64,000 nucleotides of DNA from Candidatus Woesearchaeota archaeon (GTDB lineage Archaea > Nanobdellota > Nanobdellia > Woesearchaeales > WJKL01). Shown piece after piece: positions 6,902-16,300 of this stretch. The stretch's first letter is position 1; each line of letters opens with the position of its first letter. The stretch is taken from assembly GCA_019322815.1 (NCBI GenBank), contig JAHWIB010000001.1, positions 1-64,000 of the forward strand. Reading direction: 5' to 3'. A program made the position numbers and the translations under genes. Under the pieces are notes generated by a model. The model saw nothing but the letters and a program-made list of their open reading frames with translations, searched no databases and was not told where the DNA came from.

Positions 6902-7381
6902 ATGGAAAATATATATGAACAAAATTTTGATGTTAAAAAAATTTCTGCAGAAAATAAAAAGAAGTATATGAAGCACAGCCTTACAACATTCCCGCCTGCT
7001 GCCAGTATAATTCTGCATATCATAACAATGGGAATCTTTACTATGATATATTACGGATTAAAGCATGGGCAGCTTCCAAAGATAAAAGATGATGATTTTG
7101 GAGCTGGCAAAGCAATCGGATTCTTGTTTATACCTTTCTTTAACTTTTATTGGATATTCAGATTCTGGATAGGATTGATTGACAGAGTAAATCTTCAATT
7201 AAAATTAAGAAATATGGAGGTAGTCCCAAGGGGATTAGCAATAACAATTCCGATATTGGTTGTAACAAGCATTATACCTTTTATTGGATATTTGACAACA
7301 ATTGCGAATTATTTTATAGTAACACCGATAACATTGGCTTTATTGCAGTCTTCAATAAATAAATTAGCAGGAGGCAAATAA
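6902..7381 (+). CDS. DUF4234-like integral membrane protein
   Basis: A 159-residue protein with about four hydrophobic segments. The N-terminal part (KHSLTTFPPAASIILHIITMG) resembles the start of DUF4234-type proteins, which begin with a short loop followed by a conserved first helix. The function is unknown. It ends 1 nt before the next gene, so the two are probably translated from one message. Confidence 0.6.
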   Translation: MENIYEQNFDVKKISAENKKKYMKHSLTTFPPAASIILHIITMGIFTMIYYGLKHGQLPKIKDDDFGAGKAIGFLFIPFFNFYWIFRFWIGLIDRVNLQLKLRNMEVVPRGLAITIPILVVTSIIPFIGYLTTIANYFIVTPITLALLQSSINKLAGGK

Positions 7382-7382
7382 A

Positions 7383-7640
7383 ATGGCTGAAAAAAAAGGA
7401 CTGGCAATTGCATCTTTAGTTTGCGGATTGTTGTTTTGGTTCAGCATCCCAGGTTTTATCTGCAGTGTACTAGCAATTATTTTTGGTGTAATGCAGTTGA
7501 ATAAGATTAAGAAAAAACCAAAGGAATTTGGCGGAAAAGGAATGGCAATTGCAGGACTAGTATTAGGGATTGTAGGAATAATCTTTTGGTTATTAACATT
7601 AATCTTGTCTGCAGTTTTCTTTACAAGACTTGCCTATTAA
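7383..7640 (+). CDS. DUF4190-type small membrane protein
   Basis: An 85-residue protein with two hydrophobic hairpins separated by a basic loop: LAIASLVCGLLFW...SVLAIIFGVMQL, then KGMAIAGLVLGIVGIIF. The internal repeat of a (A/G)LVxGxx(G/F) helix is the hallmark of DUF4190. It is probably in the same transcript as the two preceding membrane-protein genes. Confidence 0.8.
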   Translation: MAEKKGLAIASLVCGLLFWFSIPGFICSVLAIIFGVMQLNKIKKKPKEFGGKGMAIAGLVLGIVGIIFWLLTLILSAVFFTRLAY

Positions 7641-7658
7641 TTTTTTTATTTTTTTAAA
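7641..7658 (+). terminator. T-rich bidirectional terminator
   Basis: Two T runs (TTTTTTTATTTTTTT) fill the gap between the end of the membrane-protein genes and the convergent helicase-fragment gene. Archaeal termination usually needs only such T tracts. Confidence 0.6.
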
Positions 7659-8313
7659 ATTCTATTTTTCCTTCATAAAATATTCCTTTCTTAAGCTCAA
7701 CAGGTCTCCAATCATCTATAACTAGATTAGCATCTAACCATTCTGACAGTTCTTCTGGATTTCCGATAGTTGCAGATAATGCAATAACCTGAACTTCTTT
7801 TAATAATTCTCTTAACATTGTTATCAAGATTTCTAATGTAGGGCCTCTTCCAGGATCATTCATCAAATGGACTTCATCTACAATTACTGTTGCAACTTTG
7901 TTTAACCAAGGAGCATGATGCCTTATCAATGAATCCAGCTTTTCTGCTGTGCAAACAATCAGATCATAGCTTTCTAGATAAGAATCAGCGCTGTCCAAAT
8001 CTCCAATAGACAAAACAATTCTTAAATAAGTTCCATATCTTTTTTTGAAATCCTTGAATTTTTCATTTGCCAGTGCCTTTAGTGGAACAATATATATTGC
8101 CTTTCCTCTGTTTTCTAAAATAGATTTGACCATTCCTAATTCTGCAATTAATGTCTTTCCAGAAGCAGTTGGAGTGCATACAAGCAAATTTTTTCTATCA
8201 AGAAGCCCGGCTTTGATTGATTTTTCTTGTGATGGCCTGAATTCTTCAATGTCTGGAAGTAAAGAGTTGTACAAATTCTTAGGAATTTTGTCTTTTATAT
8301 CATCTAGTTTCAT
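7654..8313 (-). CDS. Hel308/Ski2-like helicase, first RecA domain only
   Basis: The protein matches the N-terminal half of archaeal Hel308-type DNA helicases: motif I TPTASGKT (about 46-54), Ia PLKALANEK (about 77), Ib TAEKLDSL (about 122), II DEVH (about 143) and III SAT (about 178). It ends at residue 219, just after the RPVELKKGIFYEGKIEF strand that leads into domain 2 in full-length proteins of about 700 residues. Motifs IV-VI, the winged helix and the ratchet domain are absent. The stop codon lies in the T-rich gap before a convergent gene, so no remnant follows. It may be a genuine one-domain protein, half of a split enzyme, or a decayed gene. Confidence 0.82.
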   Translation of the reverse strand: MKLDDIKDKIPKNLYNSLLPDIEEFRPSQEKSIKAGLLDRKNLLVCTPTASGKTLIAELGMVKSILENRGKAIYIVPLKALANEKFKDFKKRYGTYLRIVLSIGDLDSADSYLESYDLIVCTAEKLDSLIRHHAPWLNKVATVIVDEVHLMNDPGRGPTLEILITMLRELLKEVQVIALSATIGNPEELSEWLDANLVIDDWRPVELKKGIFYEGKIEF

Positions 8314-8653
8314 TTTCTAAAATTTCAAAAGGTATTCCGCTGTCTCTTGTTTGTATCAATCTATATAATTCTTCTGCAGCTTCTAAATCTTTTGTGTATA
8401 TCTCATCATGAAGACTTCCATCACATAAAAACTCTTCTTCACTATCTTCATCTTCATTACTGTTGTATTCTTTTTCTTCAGCACATAATTGGCAAACATT
8501 TATTCTTAGATAATATGATTGAAATATATTCCCAGAAGGAGAGACGAAATGATAATCAGATTCATGATATTCTCTGCTTGATCTATAATCTTCTATAACC
8601 CACCCTTCATCTTCAAAAGTTTTAATCTTTGATTCTATTTCAGAAATCTCCAT
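8300..8653 (-). CDS. Hypothetical acidic protein (117 aa)
   Basis: Family not recognised. It is acidic, with an aromatic N-terminal region (SREYHESDYHFVSPSGNIFQSYY) and a CxxC pair (CQLCAEE) near residue 54 plus a later single Cys, which could bind a metal. Its last 14 nt overlap the start of the helicase-fragment gene, so the two are translationally coupled and may act together. Confidence 0.7.
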   Translation of the reverse strand: MEISEIESKIKTFEDEGWVIEDYRSSREYHESDYHFVSPSGNIFQSYYLRINVCQLCAEEKEYNSNEDEDSEEEFLCDGSLHDEIYTKDLEAAEELYRLIQTRDSGIPFEILENETR

Positions 8654-8684
8654 AGACAGTAAGAATTATAATTTCTTTATAAAT

Positions 8685-10196
8685 TTACTTCTTAACCAAA
8701 CTCTTCCCACTCATCTCTTTTGGTTTTTTTATTCCAAATAAATCAAGAACAGTAGGGGCAATATCGCTTAATCCTCCTTTATTTCTTAATTTTACTTTTT
8801 TGCCTTTACTTGAAACTAAAATAAAAGGGACTTTATTTCTTGTATGTGATGTTCTCCACATGGGTGTCTGATCCTCAATATTGCCGTGATCTGCAAAGAC
8901 CAATGCAGTTCCATCTTTTTCTAATATTTTATTTGTAATCTTTCCAACACAATCATCAACAACATTTACTGCTTTCAAACAGGCTTTGATTACACCTGTA
9001 TGCCCGACCATATCACCATTAACTAAATTAACAACAATCAAATCAAATCTGTCCTTATCAATCTCTTTAAGCAGGCTTTTAGTTATTTCATATGCACTCA
9101 TCTCTGGTTTAAGATCATAAGTAGCCACTTTAGGAGAATGTATTAAAATTCTTTCTTCATTTTTATATGGTTTTTCAATCTGCCCATTGAAAAAGAAAGT
9201 TACATGAGCATATTTTTCTGTTTCACTTATCCTTAATTGCTTTAATCCTTTTTTACTTATAACTTCTCCTAATAAATTTTTTAAGATTATATCCTTAAAT
9301 GCAACATTGGCATTCATTGGAATATAATATTGGGTCATAGCAGCAAAATAAACATCTAAAGGTTTGCGTTTCCATCCTAAAATTTTCTTTTCAACAATTG
9401 CTTGTGTTAATTGCCTTGGCCTGTCTGTTCTGAAATTGTAAAATATGATTGAATCTTTCTTCTTGATTCCTTCATAATCTTTTAATTTTCGTGGAATAAT
9501 AAATTCATCTGTTTCATTTTTTTTATGACACTCTTTTACCTGCCTAATAATATTATTAAACTCATCTGCTTTTCCTTTTACAATGCAATCATAAGCTTTT
9601 TTAGTCCTATTCCACCTTTTATCTCTATCCATTGCATAATATCTTCCAGAAAGAGTTACTATTTTTCCGAATCCAATCTTCTTCAGTTTATTTTGTAATC
9701 TTTTTATCTTTGGAATGCTCGCAGTTACAGGAGAATCTCTGCCGTCTGTTATAACATGAACATAAATATCTTTGAATTTCTCTTTTTTACATAAATCAAG
9801 CAAAGCAAATAAATGATCAATATGTGCATGAACTCCTTCTACCTGCAGTAATCCAATCAGATGTAATTTAGATTTATTCTTTTTACAATTTTTTATTGCT
9901 CTTAAAAAAGTTTTGTTTTTAAAAAAATCTTTATCTCTTATACTTTTATTTATTCTTTCAAGGCTCTGGAAAATAATTCTTCCACTGCCAATTGTTAGAT
10001 GCCCTACTTCACTATTTCCTTGATATCCTTTTGGCAGGCCAACTGCTTCACCAGAAGCTTCAATAAGAATATTAGGATACTGCCTCATTAATCTATCTGT
10101 ATTAGGAGTTTTTCCTTGAGCAATAGCATTTTGTTTTCTGCTAGCCCTATAACCCCATCCATCTCTTATGATTAATATTATAGGTTTTTTCTTCAT
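8685..10196 (-). CDS. gpmI: 2,3-bisphosphoglycerate-independent phosphoglycerate mutase (GpmI)
   Basis: Interconverts 3- and 2-phosphoglycerate with two Mn ions and a phosphoserine intermediate. The sequence opens IILIIRDGWG, followed by QGNSEVGHLTIGSGR (catalytic Ser), GVHAHIDH, TDGRDSP, MDRDKRW and ADHGNIE, all as in the bacterial-type enzyme rather than archaeal ApgM. I place the start at ATG 10196 (503 residues). A TTG 30 nt upstream lies inside eno and is less likely. The stop of eno is 1 nt away, so eno and gpmI are coupled and supply consecutive steps between 3PG and PEP. Confidence 0.95.
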   Translation of the reverse strand: MKKKPIILIIRDGWGYRASRKQNAIAQGKTPNTDRLMRQYPNILIEASGEAVGLPKGYQGNSEVGHLTIGSGRIIFQSLERINKSIRDKDFFKNKTFLRAIKNCKKNKSKLHLIGLLQVEGVHAHIDHLFALLDLCKKEKFKDIYVHVITDGRDSPVTASIPKIKRLQNKLKKIGFGKIVTLSGRYYAMDRDKRWNRTKKAYDCIVKGKADEFNNIIRQVKECHKKNETDEFIIPRKLKDYEGIKKKDSIIFYNFRTDRPRQLTQAIVEKKILGWKRKPLDVYFAAMTQYYIPMNANVAFKDIILKNLLGEVISKKGLKQLRISETEKYAHVTFFFNGQIEKPYKNEERILIHSPKVATYDLKPEMSAYEITKSLLKEIDKDRFDLIVVNLVNGDMVGHTGVIKACLKAVNVVDDCVGKITNKILEKDGTALVFADHGNIEDQTPMWRTSHTRNKVPFILVSSKGKKVKLRNKGGLSDIAPTVLDLFGIKKPKEMSGKSLVKK

Positions 10197-10197
10197 C

Positions 10198-11499
10198 TTA
10201 AGAATGTCTAAAATTCTTTCCAGCAACCTTTGCCTTTTTTCCCAATTCTTCTTCTATCTCCATCAGTCTATTGTACTTTCCAACTCTTTCTCCTCTAGAT
10301 GGTCCTACTTTTACAAATCCTGAATTTACAGCAACAGCTAAATCAATCATAGAAGTATCATTTGTTTCTCCGCCGCCCCTATGGCTTACAACAGTCATAA
10401 AACCATTCTCTCTTGCAAGCATGCATGTTTCAACTGTTTCTGTCAAAGTTCCTATCTGGTTTAATTTGATTAATATTGCATTGATTGCTTTCAGATCTAT
10501 TGCTTTCTGCAGCCTTTTTGGGTTTGTTACAGTCAAATCATCTCCAATAATTGGTATTTTTCCACCTAATCTCTTCATAATCTTTGGCCAGTTATCCCAA
10601 TCATCTTCATGCAAAGGATCTTCTAAAGTAACAATTGGATATTTATCAACCCACTTTTCAAAATAATCAATCATCTGCTCAGAATTCAATTTCTTTTTTT
10701 CTTTTTTTAGTTCATATTTTCCACTATTAAATATTTCAGAAGTTGCAGGATCTAATGAAATTCCAGCATCTTTTCCAGGCTTATAACCTGCTTTTTTTAT
10801 TGCTTCCTGAATAAACTTTAAAGGGCTCTCATTTGTAGGCAGTCCTTCTGGAGCAAATGCTCCTTCATTTCCGACATTTACACTAAATCCTTTTTTCTTC
10901 AATACTTTCTTCAGAGTCAAATAAACTTCAATCCCGCATCTTACATTTTCTTTTACTGATTTGTTTCCTATCGGACTTATCATAAATTCCTGCAGATCAG
11001 TAGATTTATCAGCATGCTTTCCGCCTTCAATCACAACCATCATTGGATTTGGCAAAATATAATTTTTAATGCCTAATTTGAAAGTATTCCTTATATGTTT
11101 GTACAAAGGAATTCCTTTTTCATTTGCAGCAGCTCTTGCAGCAGCCAAAGATACTCCAAGAATAGCATTTGCTCCTAATCTCTTTTTATTTTCAGTTCCA
11201 TCAATTTTCTTCATTAAATTATCAATTTCTTTTTGTTTATTTGCATCTTTTCCAACAAGCTTTGGAGCAATTATCTTGTTTACATTATTAACAGCCTTCA
11301 GCATGCCTTTTCCCATAAATCTTTTTCCGCCATCTAGAAGAACAAAAGCCTCATGAATACCAGCAGAAGCACCATAAGGAACAGATGCAACACCAACTGC
11401 ACCAGATTTTAAAATGCATTTTACTTCAATTGAAGGGGTTGAACCTGAACTTAATATTTCTCTTGCTCTTATCTGTTTTATTTGTGTTATTATATTCAC
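10198..11499 (-). CDS. eno: Enolase, divergent
   Basis: Dehydrates 2-phosphoglycerate to PEP. Family landmarks are present: QEFMISP, LEDPLHEDDW (metal Glu), IIGDDLTVTNP (metal Asp), the lysine in ILIKLNQIGT, SHRGGGETND, and a VGKYNRLMEIEEEL ending. Several normally fixed positions differ: the N-terminal DSRGNPT is SSGSTPS, the GAS loop reads YGASAGIHEA, and the HAGN segment reads GGKHADKSTD. Length (433) is normal. It overlaps the upstream surface-protein gene by 4 nt and is coupled to gpmI. It is probably active but may be a fast-evolving variant. Confidence 0.93.
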   Translation of the reverse strand: MNIITQIKQIRAREILSSGSTPSIEVKCILKSGAVGVASVPYGASAGIHEAFVLLDGGKRFMGKGMLKAVNNVNKIIAPKLVGKDANKQKEIDNLMKKIDGTENKKRLGANAILGVSLAAARAAANEKGIPLYKHIRNTFKLGIKNYILPNPMMVVIEGGKHADKSTDLQEFMISPIGNKSVKENVRCGIEVYLTLKKVLKKKGFSVNVGNEGAFAPEGLPTNESPLKFIQEAIKKAGYKPGKDAGISLDPATSEIFNSGKYELKKEKKKLNSEQMIDYFEKWVDKYPIVTLEDPLHEDDWDNWPKIMKRLGGKIPIIGDDLTVTNPKRLQKAIDLKAINAILIKLNQIGTLTETVETCMLARENGFMTVVSHRGGGETNDTSMIDLAVAVNSGFVKVGPSRGERVGKYNRLMEIEEELGKKAKVAGKNFRHS

Positions 11500-12347
11500 C
11501 TTTTCTTCTTAGTTGCTTTCCTCTTGACAGTCTTTTTCTTCCTAACAGCTCGTTTCTTCTTGGCAGGTTTTCTTTTCTTAACTTTTTTCTTCCTAGTTCT
11601 CTTTTTCTTAGGTTTTCCTTTTCTATATTCTTTTACAACTTTTCTTATTAAAAATCCTAATGAAATCATTAAAATTATAAACAAGACTATTGATAAAATA
11701 AATTCAAAAGTTATCATATCTATAATTCCAAATGTTTTTTCAGCCGGCATTTCGCATGTTACTTGTTCTTCTGGTTTTTCTTTTTCTGTATCACATTCAT
11801 TTACATCTATACAAATTCTTGTTTGAATACTATTGATGCATTCACTCCATTCTTCACATTGCCAATTAGGCATGCATCCTCTTTCGATAGCAGCATAAGC
11901 TGCTTTGATTGTAATTAAATTTCTTATACTGACAGGAATATTGAAATATTTTTCATTAGGCCCTGGTTCAAAATAAGAAAGATCTGCGACTTTTACATCT
12001 TCAATATAAACTCCAACAACATCTCCTTCTTTATAACCTTCTTTCTCTATTGTTGATTCATCATCTACATTTAAATATAACTTTTCTTTGTATCCATATG
12101 AATTATTCTTAAGAGATGCAGTTAAAACTTCTATGCCGTTTAATCTAAAACTAATTATTGTTCCATCTGGCAAAGCAGGCTCTATTGTTCCATATACCTG
12201 TATTGGGCTGTAAAATGCTCTTCCAATAATATTTTCTTGAGACACTTTTGCTATATTAACAGCAAATACCAACACCGTTATAGCAAAAATTAATGTCAAA
12301 AGTAAACTTTTTACTTTATTAAATGGTATATCTTTTTTTTGTATCAT
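11496..12347 (-). CDS. Membrane-anchored surface protein with basic C-terminal tail
   Basis: A 283-residue protein with a hydrophobic segment near the N terminus (about 12-32) and a second near 213-235. The extracellular part starts with a beta domain (VYGTIEPALPDGTIISF...) related to one in the next gene. It also contains a Cys/Trp-rich stretch (NWQCEEWSEC) resembling a thrombospondin type-1 fragment. The last 48 residues are almost entirely Lys and Arg and face the cytoplasm, where they could contact DNA, RNA or the inner membrane surface. The function is unknown. It is coupled to its neighbours by 4-nt overlaps on both sides. Confidence 0.8.
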   Translation of the reverse strand: MIQKKDIPFNKVKSLLLTLIFAITVLVFAVNIAKVSQENIIGRAFYSPIQVYGTIEPALPDGTIISFRLNGIEVLTASLKNNSYGYKEKLYLNVDDESTIEKEGYKEGDVVGVYIEDVKVADLSYFEPGPNEKYFNIPVSIRNLITIKAAYAAIERGCMPNWQCEEWSECINSIQTRICIDVNECDTEKEKPEEQVTCEMPAEKTFGIIDMITFEFILSIVLFIILMISLGFLIRKVVKEYRKGKPKKKRTRKKKVKKRKPAKKKRAVRKKKTVKRKATKKKR

Positions 12348-13369
12348 CTTATCACCTTATTTATTAAATTTGAAGGCCATCCTTCATTCAGCAATGTTTG
12401 CCTGATTTGTTCTTTTGTATATCCTTGTTCTAATGTTTGTTTTACATAACTTTGCAGTCTCATAAATGATTGCTGATCTAATCCTCTTTGTGTTTTTTCC
12501 TGCTGTAATGAGCCATGGCTTCTTTTTATTTCATAAAAAACAAATCCAATTCCTCCTAAAATGCCTATTATAATTATTGTTATTAAAATACCTGTCCATG
12601 GAAAGCCTACTGGTGCAAGAGCTCCGACTTCCGGCTCAGGAGATGGTAAAGGTGCAGTTTCTGATGGAAGAGGTTCAGGGACTATTGGAGGAGTAATAAC
12701 AGGGGAAGCAGGTGGTGCAAGCTGGCTTATTATTATCACACCATAATTTGCCTGAACACCTTCATATAAAATAGAGATATCATTTGTTCCATCATCATTT
12801 AAATCAACTTCACCTGTATCATTTACATTAAGATTCAATGTCAAAGGTGTTGAATTGATTAATAGTTCAATAATTTGATATGATAATCTTGCAACCCTAA
12901 TTGTATGTTCTACTCCATCAAAAGTTAAAAATATTTTATATCCACTTCTTACATTGAATGATTGAGGTAATTCAGAAAAGCTTACAGTATAATTAATAGT
13001 TGGTATTACCATCCCTCCCCCCCTTCTAGGAATGATTTCTTCCTCTTCTTCAGGAGGAGCTGCTGGCATTGTAAGATCTATATTAACATTTCCTTCTTCC
13101 TGCAGTGTTATTGTACTGACAAAAACATCATCAACAAAAACATCTACACTATCTCCTGCTTCAGCATCCAGGAATATAACAGGATCATAACCATACTTGC
13201 CATTTTGCACTGTTCCAGAGCCAGCTTCAATCCCATCTCTTTCAAAAACAATGCTTGAACCGTCTGGTGCATCTATGTTTCCATAGATCTGCACAGTAGG
13301 TATTGCTGGCTGAGCATAAGCAAAACTAATACAAAATACAAAAATAAAAAAATAAATTATCTTTTTCAT
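12344..13369 (-). CDS. Surface protein with C-terminal anchor and UBA-like cytoplasmic tail
   Basis: The start is ATG 13369, overlapping the upstream stop as ATGA. It has a signal peptide (IIYFFIFVFCISFAYA) and a beta domain (residues about 20-95) homologous to that of the downstream gene. A Pro/Glu linker leads to a second beta region, a Pro-rich stalk (about 220-255) and a transmembrane helix (about 262-284). The cytoplasmic tail ends in a helical motif of about 35 residues (GYTKEQIRQTLLNEGW...LINKVI) that also ends the 36755-37417 protein. Family name and role are unknown; the layout suggests a cell-surface stalk with an intracellular contact domain. Confidence 0.82.
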   Translation of the reverse strand: MKKIIYFFIFVFCISFAYAQPAIPTVQIYGNIDAPDGSSIVFERDGIEAGSGTVQNGKYGYDPVIFLDAEAGDSVDVFVDDVFVSTITLQEEGNVNIDLTMPAAPPEEEEEIIPRRGGGMVIPTINYTVSFSELPQSFNVRSGYKIFLTFDGVEHTIRVARLSYQIIELLINSTPLTLNLNVNDTGEVDLNDDGTNDISILYEGVQANYGVIIISQLAPPASPVITPPIVPEPLPSETAPLPSPEPEVGALAPVGFPWTGILITIIIIGILGGIGFVFYEIKRSHGSLQQEKTQRGLDQQSFMRLQSYVKQTLEQGYTKEQIRQTLLNEGWPSNLINKVIR

Positions 13370-16300
13370 GGTACAATAGCTCCTTCTTGGATCATATAGA
13401 CCCAATATCCTTTACCAGCTTCTAATACTGGATTTGCTGTTGATACTGCCGGGTCTGCTTTGCTGAATAATTTCACTAATTCTCCGCTTGTTTTATTATA
13501 GCTCCATAATGCAGAATATACATCTTCAATACTGGCAAGCGCAGTTGTCATCTCCCTGTCTTCTAATGAATATATTCCAACCAGATTCCATCCCTGCTTT
13601 AATGCAAATGATGGAGGAGGTTCTAATTCTGTTGTTTCAAACAGCACTCCTTCAACAGCCAGTTCAGCAGAATCATTCATCTTAAACCAATATCCTTTTC
13701 CCAATTCAATTGTATCTAAATTACTTGGTATTGCTGGATCAGGATGCCATACACTCCATTCTTCCTCTGGATCATATGCATAAACATCAATCACATCATC
13801 ACTAATATCTGCCAACACATCTTCAATATTGTCATTTTCTAACACTAGTGGTATTGAGATTAAGTTCCATCCTGGTTCTAGCTGGATAGTAATTTGTTCA
13901 AGTTCTACATATGCTTCTCTAGCTAAATTTTGAGGGGTTAAAGCATGAATTGAAGGAATAAATGATCCGCATGATGCTCCATCCCATTCACAACCGTAAT
14001 ATGTTGATCCATCATCTGCAACAAATAAAATTACCCAGTCATTTAAAGCTCCTCCTGGTATAGCAGGTAAATATACCTTTTTCTCCTGATTACCATCATA
14101 TGTTATATTTATCATTTGTTCAGTGGCAGATGCTCCGCTATTATCAATTTCAATAGTTATTGGTTTATTTGCCGGAATAAAATTGTTATTGTCTATCCAT
14201 CTTCCTTGGTTAAAATCAGGATTTATATAACCTAAAATGTTATGCAGATGAGCATCTCCATCTTCTTCGTATGATATACTAAATTGCACTTGTAGATCAT
14301 GTGGGGTTACATCTTCTATATCTCCTAATATGAGAGGTTCAATTTCATATTCTGTGAAACAAACACCACCCATACATTGTCCATCACATGTATGCAACTC
14401 ACTTACACATTGATTATTTTGATCACAATACATTTCAAGAAGTTCTCCAGAATTCTCACAAAAATCTTTGATTCCTGATGGATAATTAGAGTCAATACAC
14501 TCTCCTACAACTGTATAATTAATTCCACCATCACTGTCAGTACAGACAACTTCTTCAGCAACAGCACAAGGACCTTCTGTCACACTAATATCATCTAACT
14601 CCAAACTATCTCCTTCTACACAAACCTCATCTCCAGTTAAATTAAAATCTTCATAATTAGCCAGCACTAATGCAGCTCTTCTTGTATCTTCAACAGTAGT
14701 TCCTGCAGCAACTAAAGCAAGATTATCTCCATTTTGGAATAATTTGATCATAGCCTGCCCTTCTGAATAATTCCAACCTTCACAGCTGGTAAAATTATCA
14801 ACAACAGAATTATTGCAAGGATTACCTACTGCAATCACATTTTGCTGGTCAACAGTTCCTATTATATCAGATGCTAATACAGCAAGCCCTGTTAGTATAA
14901 AAGAACCTGTTGGAATTTCAGCTGATTCTGTATTATAAATATCCTCAACCTCTGCTTCTGATAAAACATATCTATAGATTTTTACTTCATCTAAATTACC
15001 TTTGAAAAAAGAAGAATCATCTATATCTTTTCCAATTGTTATTGCTATATTTGAAGGAGAATAAACTATAGGACTGGTGCTTTCACTATCCTCAAGCACA
15101 CCATCAACATAAACTTTAGCTGTACTTCCATCACTAGAAACAGTTATATGATGCCAATTTCCATCTGCTACAGTGCTTTCAGAATATCGACTTGTCTCAT
15201 CTGTATTATGGCCTAACCACCAGTAAATACTACTAATGCTAGTTGAAGCAATCCAATATCCATAACTATCTTCATAATTACTTAAAATAGGCCCATAATC
15301 TGCTGAATCTTGCTTAACCCATAATGAAATAGTTATTTCATCAGGCTCTAAATCTTGATTGTAGGGAATATTAATATAATCTTCTTCTCCATCAAACTCC
15401 AAAGCAGAGTCGCTTACACCATCTACCCAAACAGCGCTGCCAACAATTTCTCCATCATAATCACCAGCTGAATCAGCTGCTGATGTTCCGCTTCCTTCAT
15501 CAAACTTCCATTCTGCCAATAAACCAGATACACAAATATTTGATTCACAAACCTCACCAATATCACAATCATCATTTGTAAAACATTCAATTAAAGCTGA
15601 TTCTGTGTTGTAAATTTCCTCAATCTCTGCTGCTGATAAATCATAACTATAGATTTTTACTTCATCAATTGTTCCATTAAATTCTTCAGCAGTAGAACCC
15701 TCATAAACATCTGCGCCTATGATATCCGCACCTGCTGGATAACAACTGCCGCTTTTTACTTCTGCACCATCAACATATATTTTTCCATTAGTTCCATTGC
15801 AGCTAGTTACAACAAGATGCCAATTGTTATCTATAACATTATCTGCAATAATTCCAGATTCATATATATTTGGTTTTCCATCATCAAATATTAAAGGGTA
15901 ACTTTCAAAGTCGCCAGGATAATCATATCTTGGTGTTGTTATAATATCTTCCCAAGCATTCCAATCGCCTTTATGTTTTACCCAAGCAGACATAGTCCAT
16001 TTATTAAGATTTGGAAGAGAAGATAGTGATATATAATCATCTACTCCATCAAATTCCAGAGCAGAGCCGCTTACACCTGCTGTTGTCCAAACAGGACCAA
16101 TAATCTCTCCATCATAATCACCAGCTGAATCAGCTGCTGATGTTCCGCTTCCCTCATCAAACTTCCATTCTGCTAATAAATTAGGTTCTAATCCAACAGA
16201 TAATTCTGTATTATAAATCTCTTCAATCTCTGCTTCTGATAAAGCATATCTGTAGATTTTTACTTCATCTATTACACCGTTGAAAGGAAGAGTTCCTCCT

